From Streptomyces sp. SLBN-118 (GTDB taxonomy: Bacteria > Actinomycetota > Actinomycetes > Streptomycetales > Streptomycetaceae), in the NCBI RefSeq assembly GCF_006715635.1, contig NZ_VFNP01000001.1, positions 744,001 through 808,000 of the forward strand: DNA of 64,000 bases, given 5' to 3'. Of the stretch, positions 15,699 through 23,946 are shown one piece after another. The position numbers and the translations under genes were made by a program. The stretch's first letter is position 1. Each line of letters begins with the position of its first letter. The notes under the pieces were generated by a model that saw only the letters and a program-made list of their open reading frames with translations, ran no database searches and had not been told where the DNA came from.

Positions 15699-18624
15699 GG
15701 CGGGAAAGATCTTCGCTGCCCTGCTGCGCCAGGAACTCCGCGCCGGCGAGGGCGACTCCGAGACGGTCCCGGACTCCCGCGCCGCCTATCGGGAGGCCGC
15801 CTGTCTGCTCACTCGCTTCGACCCCATGCTGCTCCGGCTGCCCGGCGAGGACCACGCCTCCGGCGGCGCGGTCCTCGAACTGCTCGACGACTGCACCACC
15901 ATGGGCATGGGCATGAAGGCACGAGCCGTCTGGGCCCTCAAGGCCGATGCCCGGGATCAGGCGCTGCGTGGCCTTTCCGGTCCCGAGGCCGCCCGGCGCG
16001 CGCTGGAGTGCAATCTCGACCAGTTCGCACAGGCGCCCGGGCCGGAACGCATCTGCCTGGCCTATCTGTCGGGCAGGTCGCACCAGCCGGCCGCTGAGAA
16101 CGCAACCGAACTGGCCGACACGCTCCAGGCGGTGCTGTGGCTGTCCTGCGTGCCGGGCATGACCGGGCTGCCGGACGCCGGTGAACTCCAGCACACGCTG
16201 GAGCGCGCCAGACTCCTGGAGCCTCTCGAACGTCTCGTCCAGGCGCCCTTCCAGGGACGTACCGGCGAACTCGACGAACTCCGCGACTACATCGGCACCT
16301 CGCCCGATCCCGCCACGCCGGTCCCCCCACTGGTCATCCATGGACCCGGCGGCATGGGCAAGAGCACCCTGCTCGCCAGGTTCCTCCTCGACAGCATCCA
16401 CGAACGCGAGCTCAGCTTCCCCTTCGCGTACATCGACTTCGAGCGGCCCACGCTCTCGATCCACGAACCGGTCACGCTCATCGCCGAGGCCGCGCGGCAG
16501 CTCGGCATCCAGTACCCGGCTCACCGTGACGAGTTGGAGGCACTGGCGTACGAATGTCAGCAGACGGCCCGCGGCCAGCGGGAGGGACAGGAACAGGTGA
16601 CCCAGCTGCACGAACTCGCCACCACCAGAACCGTCCTGGGCCGCAGCTCCTCCCACGAGTTCCAGATCCGGGCCGCGGAGCGCGACACCGACCTCATCCG
16701 GCGTACCGCGGAACTCCTCGTCCGGGTGGTGGAAGCGGCGGGCATGGAGAACCCGCCCTTCGTTCTTGTCATCGACTCGTTCGAGGAAGCCCAGTACCGG
16801 GGTTCACCCGTGATGGGCAGGCTGTGGAGGATGTGCGTCACGTTCCAGAGCGTCTATCCGGGGCTGCGTGTCGTCGTCTCCGGGCGTGCTCCCGTCGACC
16901 ATCCGGCACGGACCGTGACACCGCAGGACATCGAGCTCCACGAACTCGACCGGGACGCCGCCATCAGCCTTCTGACGGCCTGCGGAGTCACGGACCCCGT
17001 GATGGCGGGGATGTGGGCCGACCGTGTCGGCGGCCACCCGCTCAGCCTGAAGCTCGCCGCCCGGGCCGTCACCCTCGCCGGAGGCGAAGCCGAGTCGATG
17101 GGCGAACTGCTCAGCAGCATGCCGGCCCAGCGCCGGCAGTTCACCCGCCGCGTCGACCGCATGCTCATCCAGGGCCTCCTGTACGACCGCATCCTCAACC
17201 ACATCGCGAACCAGGACGTACGCCGTGTCGCCCATCCGGGCCTGGTGCTCCGGATCATCACTCCCGAGATCATCAAGGACGTCCTGGCCGACCCCTGCGG
17301 GCTGCCCGTGGAGACCCTCGACGACGCCCAGGTGCTCTTCGACGAGCTCTCCCGCCTCGACCTCGTCGAACCGGCCGGGCCCGGCGCCGTACGGCACCGC
17401 GGCGACGTCCGCGCCATCATGCTGCGCCTGCCCGGCGGTGACCGCACCGGCGTGATGCGGACGATCGAACGGCGTGCCGTCGAGTACCACGCCACACGCG
17501 AGGGTCTGGAGGCACGCGCCGAGGAGATCTATCACCGCCTGCGCCTCGACGAGAACCCGCGATCGGTGGAGGAACGGTGGCTGCCCGGCGTCGAGCGGTT
17601 CCTGATCGGGGCGCAGCAGGACATGACCCCCCGGGCCGCGGGCCTGCTCACCGCAAAGCTCGGAGGCGGAGCCTCCGACCATGTCCTCGAGGGCGCCGAC
17701 CAGGAGGACTGGGAGCGGATCGCCGCCCGTGAGGTCGAGGACCTGCTGGCCCAGGGCTTCCCCGAGGCGGCGCTCGTCCGGCTCGGTGAACGCAGGCCCT
17801 GGACGGCGTGCAGCCCCCTGCACTCCCTGCTGGCCGAGACGATGAACAGACTCGGACAAGGGGCACAGGCGCGGGGGACGGTGTCGCAGGCCGTCACCGC
17901 CGCGGCGGGCGCGGGTTGCGCCGAGAGACAACTGGAGTTGCTCCTGCTGTCCGCCCGCCTCGCGGAGGAGGCGGGCGACGTGGAAGGCGCGGGCGACGAC
18001 CTGCGGGCGGCGGAGGACATCGCGGTCGACCTCGGGCAGGATCTCGAAGCGATGGGCGCGTTGCTGGCCCGGGCCCGGCTCGCCGCCGGCGCCGACGAAC
18101 CCGATGCGGAAGCCGACAGCAGACTCGCCGAGAGGCTGCATCGGTTGCCCGACGCCGTACTCGCCGACCAGCCCGCGCTCGTACGCGCCGTCGCCTCACA
18201 GATCTACCCGCAGGACCCCAACGCCCTCGGACACGCGCTGGACGTCGTGGGGCTGCCCGGGGACGACGAGGCGCTGGAGACCCTTGGAACGGCCATGCGC
18301 CGCGCGGCCGCCCGTCAGCCACGCCTGCTCGGTGAGCTGATGGACATCCTCCGCGATGCTGCGGACCCGGCCGGCCCGCACGCGGGAACCGGCCCCTCCA
18401 GCACAACCGAAATCCTGCGCCTGGCACGCGACCGCGGCACCCTCGACCCACTCGCCCAGCGGCTGCTGGCCGTCGACGACGAAAGCGGTGAGATCGCGGC
18501 CGGGGTTGCCGCCGCCATGAGGGTGGGCGCGAGCGGCCTTCCGACGCCGAGCTCCACGGCCCACACGGCGGAGCCGGAGAACGTGAGCGAAGGGAACGGC
18601 CCCCCGCGGCCTGGTCGGTCATGA
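15679..18624 (+). CDS. STAND-type NTPase with helical-repeat C-terminus
   Basis: This has 981 residues from GTG 15679, with GGAGG about 10 bp upstream. Residues 1-190 are helical and unrecognised. The NTPase follows: Walker A GPGGMGKST at 222-230, Walker B FVLVIDSFEEA at 361-371, then VVVSGRAPV and the GGHPLSLKL (GxP) motif at 451-459 that is diagnostic of STAND proteins. A winged-helix-like region lies near 510-590 and Ala/Leu-rich helical repeats of TPR type cover about 640-960, the usual ligand- or invader-sensing part. It overlaps both neighbours (20 bp and 4 bp). By analogy with AP-ATPase/NACHT defence proteins it should oligomerise on sensing a trigger and recruit the proteases. Confidence 0.85.
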   Translation: MSTGASEAGKIFAALLRQELRAGEGDSETVPDSRAAYREAACLLTRFDPMLLRLPGEDHASGGAVLELLDDCTTMGMGMKARAVWALKADARDQALRGLSGPEAARRALECNLDQFAQAPGPERICLAYLSGRSHQPAAENATELADTLQAVLWLSCVPGMTGLPDAGELQHTLERARLLEPLERLVQAPFQGRTGELDELRDYIGTSPDPATPVPPLVIHGPGGMGKSTLLARFLLDSIHERELSFPFAYIDFERPTLSIHEPVTLIAEAARQLGIQYPAHRDELEALAYECQQTARGQREGQEQVTQLHELATTRTVLGRSSSHEFQIRAAERDTDLIRRTAELLVRVVEAAGMENPPFVLVIDSFEEAQYRGSPVMGRLWRMCVTFQSVYPGLRVVVSGRAPVDHPARTVTPQDIELHELDRDAAISLLTACGVTDPVMAGMWADRVGGHPLSLKLAARAVTLAGGEAESMGELLSSMPAQRRQFTRRVDRMLIQGLLYDRILNHIANQDVRRVAHPGLVLRIITPEIIKDVLADPCGLPVETLDDAQVLFDELSRLDLVEPAGPGAVRHRGDVRAIMLRLPGGDRTGVMRTIERRAVEYHATREGLEARAEEIYHRLRLDENPRSVEERWLPGVERFLIGAQQDMTPRAAGLLTAKLGGGASDHVLEGADQEDWERIAAREVEDLLAQGFPEAALVRLGERRPWTACSPLHSLLAETMNRLGQGAQARGTVSQAVTAAAGAGCAERQLELLLLSARLAEEAGDVEGAGDDLRAAEDIAVDLGQDLEAMGALLARARLAAGADEPDAEADSRLAERLHRLPDAVLADQPALVRAVASQIYPQDPNALGHALDVVGLPGDDEALETLGTAMRRAAARQPRLLGELMDILRDAADPAGPHAGTGPSSTTEILRLARDRGTLDPLAQRLLAVDDESGEIAAGVAAAMRVGASGLPTPSSTAHTAEPENVSEGNGPPRPGRS

Positions 18625-19754
18625 ACAGCTACCTCACGGCCCACGAGATCCTCCAGGTACGCGACGCCGCCCTGGAGACCGGGCTCGCGGACCCCATGGT
18701 CCGGCCGCTGCTGTTCGACGGGATCATGCCCAAATACCGGGGCACGCTGCCGATGCTTCCGGCTCCAGGGCGGCAACTGCACTCGGACCTCAACGAGATG
18801 AACCGGGTCGAACGGCTCGTCGACGGTTCCGTCCCGCTGGAGATCTGGCTCCGCAACGCCATCGCCCAGACGACCGAAGCCGAACCGCTCGCCCTCCTCC
18901 AGCGGACCCTGGACGATGTGGCGCGCAGCGCGGGAGGAGAGCCGGACATCATGGCGGGGATGCCCGGCTCGGACATCCGGGAGATCAAGGAGGAGATCGT
19001 CCACCGCGACGACACGGTCCCCTTCGACTTCCTGCGGGGCGGCGACCTGGCGGGCACGGCGGTCGCGCGTATCAAGGTTCCCCCCTATCAGGGAGGGGCC
19101 CCGGTTCAGCCCAACGGATTCCCGCACTCCGGCACGGGATGGCTCATCGCCCCGGACCTCCTCATCACCAACCACCATGTGGTCAATGCCCGGTCCGGCA
19201 CGGGGGCGGGACGTCCCCGGGCCGATACCGAGGACCTGCGCCTGCAGGCACAGCACGCGCGGGCGCGGTTCGACTACGACACGGACGACGTGGAGACCGA
19301 GGAGGCCACCGTCAGCGAGCTCGTCGCCACCGACCCGGAACTCGACTACGCGATCGTACGGCTGACCGCCGAGCCGTCACGGCCGTCGCTGAAGCTGGCG
19401 AGGGAGCCGCTGGCCCTCGCCAAGGGCGACGTCGTGGCCGTCAACATCATTCAGCACCCGGGCGGAGCGCCCAAGCGGGTCGCGCTGCGCAACAACCTCG
19501 TCTACGCGGCCGACGGGAGCGACGTGCGCTACTTCACCGACACCCGCGGCGGATCCTCCGGATCGCCCGTGTTCACCGACGACTGGAAGGTGGTGGCACT
19601 TCACCGGGGCACACGGCGCGTGGAGGACGTGATGTTCCAGGGCAGGACGACGGCGTTCGTCAACGTCGGCACACAGATGGACATCATCATGCGCCACCTG
19701 AAGTCGAACAGCCCCGGCATTCATGCCGAGATCGAGAAGGCACAACACGACTGA
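18621..19754 (+). CDS. Trypsin-like protease with N-terminal effector-associated-like domain
   Basis: This has 377 residues. The first 100 form a compact helical domain (LTAHEILQVRDAALETGLAD, QLHSDLNEMNRVERL, VPLEIWLRNAI) that closely resembles the effector-associated domains (EADs) used as death-fold-like adaptors in bacterial STAND systems; I cannot assign the EAD number. The trypsin-like domain has His186 (ITNHHVV), Asp242 (DPELDYAIVRL) and Ser313 (GGSSGSPVF). It shares the segment NIIQHPxGxPK and the SSGSPVF ending with the protease-nuclease at 10280, so those two are the same protease subfamily. The start overlaps the STAND stop (ATGA). It is probably the protease recruited by the NTPase through adaptor contacts. 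Confidence 0.85.
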   Translation: MNSYLTAHEILQVRDAALETGLADPMVRPLLFDGIMPKYRGTLPMLPAPGRQLHSDLNEMNRVERLVDGSVPLEIWLRNAIAQTTEAEPLALLQRTLDDVARSAGGEPDIMAGMPGSDIREIKEEIVHRDDTVPFDFLRGGDLAGTAVARIKVPPYQGGAPVQPNGFPHSGTGWLIAPDLLITNHHVVNARSGTGAGRPRADTEDLRLQAQHARARFDYDTDDVETEEATVSELVATDPELDYAIVRLTAEPSRPSLKLAREPLALAKGDVVAVNIIQHPGGAPKRVALRNNLVYAADGSDVRYFTDTRGGSSGSPVFTDDWKVVALHRGTRRVEDVMFQGRTTAFVNVGTQMDIIMRHLKSNSPGIHAEIEKAQHD

Positions 19755-19766
19755 GGAGGGCGAGAG

Positions 19767-20831
19767 ATGGGCAGCCGGAGCAGATCACCGGTGGCGACCG
19801 GTCCCGAGCAGGTCTTCACCGATCTGCGCGACGTCGCGCAGCGGGTACGGGAGGGGCTGTGGCAGGAAGTACCCGAGTCCTCGGAGGAACTCCCCGCCGA
19901 AAAGCATGCCGCCGGAGAGATATCCCAGTTCGCGCAGCAGGAACGGGACCGCGTTCTGTCCGCGGGCGCGAACGGTCTGGACAAACTGGCCGAGGGGCGC
20001 GAGGACGAGATCAGTGACGACGAGTCCTTCGGCATGGAGGCGATCGTCCTGCTGGAGGGCAGACCCGCCATTCTCGTCCAGAACCACGACTTCGCCCCGC
20101 AGGGCGGCGACTGGGCCGTCCTGGACGGCCATCGGGACGCGATCCGCGAGTCGATCGCGCGCGTGGGCCGGGTCGAGGTCTCCGGTCACGCGAGCCTGGA
20201 CTGGCTCGGCACGGCCTTCCTCGTCGGCCCGGATGTCGTGATGACGAACCGTCATGTGGCGGCGGAGTTCTCGCGCGGTGACGGCGCCGGCTGGACGTTC
20301 CAGCAGGGCATGAGCGCCCGGATCGACGTGGCGGAGGAGTACGGCGCGCTCCCGGCGAGCAGCGAACCGGCGTACGAGATCACCGAGGTGATCGGCATCC
20401 ATCAGGACGTCGACATGGCTCTGCTGCGCGTCTCCCCCGCGGCGGGTGGCACCGCGCTGCCGACCCCACTCGCGGTCGCCGCCGACGTGCCCGCGGATCT
20501 GCCCGGACGTCCGGTGTACTGCATCGGCTATCCGGCGTACGACGGCCGTCGCAACGAACCGGAGTCGATGCGCAGAATCTTCATGGACATCTACAACGTC
20601 AAACGTCTGCAGCCCGGCACCACCACGGAACTCCGGCCCGAACAGAGCGTGATGATGCACGACTGCTCCACGCTCGGGGGCAACAGCGGCTCCCCCGTCT
20701 TCGACCTCACCGATCACCGCGTACTCGGCCTGCACTTCGGCGGCCGGTACGGCTTCGGCAACTATGCCGTGCCCCTCTTCCAGATGGTCGACGATCCTCT
20801 GCTGGACCGCGCCGACGTCAACTTCGTCTGA
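19767..20831 (+). CDS. Trypsin-like serine protease, second subfamily
   Basis: This has 354 residues, starting 12 bp after the previous stop with GAGGAGGGCGAGAG as ribosome binding site. An N-terminal charged, helical region (1-90) precedes a protease domain with His163 (MTNRHVAA), Asp216 (QDVDMALLRV) and Ser307 (GGNSGSPVF). It differs from the other two proteases in having YCIGYPAYDGR and a longer loop before the serine, so it is not a recent duplicate. No signal peptide is visible, which is unusual for chymotrypsin-fold proteases and again indicates a cytoplasmic conflict role. It is the last gene of the operon. Confidence 0.85.
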   Translation: MGSRSRSPVATGPEQVFTDLRDVAQRVREGLWQEVPESSEELPAEKHAAGEISQFAQQERDRVLSAGANGLDKLAEGREDEISDDESFGMEAIVLLEGRPAILVQNHDFAPQGGDWAVLDGHRDAIRESIARVGRVEVSGHASLDWLGTAFLVGPDVVMTNRHVAAEFSRGDGAGWTFQQGMSARIDVAEEYGALPASSEPAYEITEVIGIHQDVDMALLRVSPAAGGTALPTPLAVAADVPADLPGRPVYCIGYPAYDGRRNEPESMRRIFMDIYNVKRLQPGTTTELRPEQSVMMHDCSTLGGNSGSPVFDLTDHRVLGLHFGGRYGFGNYAVPLFQMVDDPLLDRADVNFV

Positions 20832-20838
20832 ATCGCGG

Positions 20839-20853
20839 GCCGGGACTCCCGGC
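20839..20853 (+). terminator. Short hairpin after the protease operon
   Basis: GCCGGG and CCCGGC flank a 3-nt loop 7 bp after the final stop codon. It is short and without a U-run, so it is only a candidate terminator. Confidence 0.35.
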
Positions 20854-20899
20854 GCGCGCCTCGGGCGGCCGTGCCCGCGCTCTCGCCATACTGGCCGTC

Positions 20900-21160
20900 A
20901 TGCGCGTGGCAGTGATGACGGCGGGCTCCCGCGGCGGTGTCGCCCCCTGCACCGGACTCGGCCAGGGCCCAGCACGGTCCGGGTACGACGTCACCCTCGT
21001 CACCACACGCGCCTCGCGCCTCTCGTCTACTCCGCACACGTACGTTTCCATCCACTGCCCGTAGACCCGCGCACCGCACTGGAATCCGCAGCGGGCCGGG
21101 CTCTGCACCGCAGCGCCACCGGCGCCGGAAAACTGCTCCGCGTGGTCGACCTGGCGCGGT
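20900..21160 (+). pseudogene. MGT/OleD-type glycosyltransferase, N-terminal remnant with frameshift
   Basis: ATG 20900 begins a classic UGT-like start, MRVAVMTAGSRGGVAP, then YDVTLVTTR. At about 21000-21005 the frame shifts and the family sequence goes on as LAPLVYSAHVRFHPLPVDPR, then ALHRSATGAGKLLRVVDLAR. It ends near 21160. The remaining two thirds, including the sugar-nucleotide binding motif, are absent. It joins a metallopeptidase remnant on the other strand at this point. Confidence 0.75.
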
Positions 21161-21430
21161 CGGCGCCCTTGCCCCGCAGCGTCGCCAGACGTCGCCGCTG
21201 TCGCAGATCACCGACGATGCGGTCGTGGACCTCCTCGACCGAGAGGTCCTGCAACTCCTGGTCGTACAGAAGCCCTTCGGGCATCGCGCCGACGCCATCG
21301 CGTACCGCCAGCCGTTGACGACATAGTGGGCCGCGACATTGAACAGGAACGGGTCGCGCGCGCCGCACCGCTCGCCGCGCCGCAGGGCCGCGTGCAGCAT
21401 CTCGTGCCCGAGGATGAACCAAAACAGCTG
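21160..21430 (-). pseudogene. DUF2201-type metallopeptidase-like (VWA partner) remnant
   Basis: On the minus strand the frame gives DQLFWFILGHEMLHAALRRG, an HExxH zinc-protease signature, followed by DPFLFNVAAHYVVNGW. Near 21318 one base is out of phase. The sequence then continues as AMPEGLLYDQELQDLSVEE and VHDRIVGDLR before stopping at the junction with the glycosyltransferase remnant. In the intact family this N-terminal domain is followed by a VWA-like domain and the gene usually sits with a MoxR ATPase. Both ends are missing here. Confidence 0.7.
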
Positions 21431-21605
21431 GTCAACATCGCAATTCTCCTCCCGCGTGTGCGCGGTGGATGACAGATGTGCCGGTCGCCTTCAGCATGCC
21501 AGCCACCACTGACACTGCGCCGTTCCGCGCGCCGCGACACCTGCCGCATGCCACGCGTGCGAAGTGTGTCGTTATCTCCCCATATGGCCCGACGGGCCGT
21601 CAGCC

Positions 21606-21663
21606 CGGGGGCACCGCCCCCGCCTCGCCCCGGTCCCTCCCCGTCACCCCCACCGGGGGTGAC
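21606..21663 (+). terminator. Two tandem hairpins in the gap 21431-21927
   Basis: The 497-bp gap before the subtilisin gene has no gene. It contains CGGGGGC-ACC-GCCCCCG (21606-21622) and GTCACCCCC-ACC-GGGGGTGAC (21643-21663). Both have perfect stems and the same ACC loop. AAGGGTTTT follows the second, so it could terminate plus-strand transcripts coming from the degraded region. Any promoter of the subtilisin gene should lie downstream of about 21700; TGTAAAT near 21755 is a possible -10. Confidence 0.5.
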
Positions 21664-21927
21664 AAGGGTTTTCCCCGTATCGAGTTCATCTCCGCGTTCC
21701 CTACTGTCTGCCGCACCGGCGGATCTCATCTTCTGACCCTTAAGTGTCAGGTGCATGTAAATCATGGGTTTCCGTCCGGTGGCGGCCCTTGACCAGGGGC
21801 CGTCGCACGGGCGGGCGGCGCACGGGCAACACCCGGCCCAAGGGCACCGCGGGTCGCACCCCCACAGCGAACCGTGGCTCCTGCGCCGCCCGCCCGCGCT
21901 CCGCACCGTCAGTGGAAAGGGAACACC

Positions 21928-23754
<1,827 letters not shown>

Positions 23755-23786
23755 ACCACCCCGAATTACTGCATCATTGCTGGTCA

Positions 23787-23823
23787 GGGGCGCGTCCGCG
23801 GTAGCTCACCGCAGACGCGCCCC
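23787..23823 (+). terminator. Terminator of the subtilisin gene
   Basis: GGGGCGCGTC at 23787-23796 and its perfect complement at 23814-23823 enclose a further CGCGGT/ACCGC pairing. It lies 33 bp after the stop codon. This is a textbook GC-rich streptomycete terminator. Confidence 0.8.
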
Positions 23824-23946
23824 GTCGCCTGTCCGAGGCCCGGAGTCCGCATGCCGGACACCGGGCCTGGACTACGCGGGCCTGGTTCGTATTCTCTGCA
23901 CACGTGGGCAGGGGGTCCGCGCACGCCGGAAGGTGGTGGTGGGCAC

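Noticed and set aside
20900..21430. A complete new gene spanning the gap after the protease operon
   Set aside because: Two unrelated family fragments on opposite strands, each with a frameshift, explain the sequence better.
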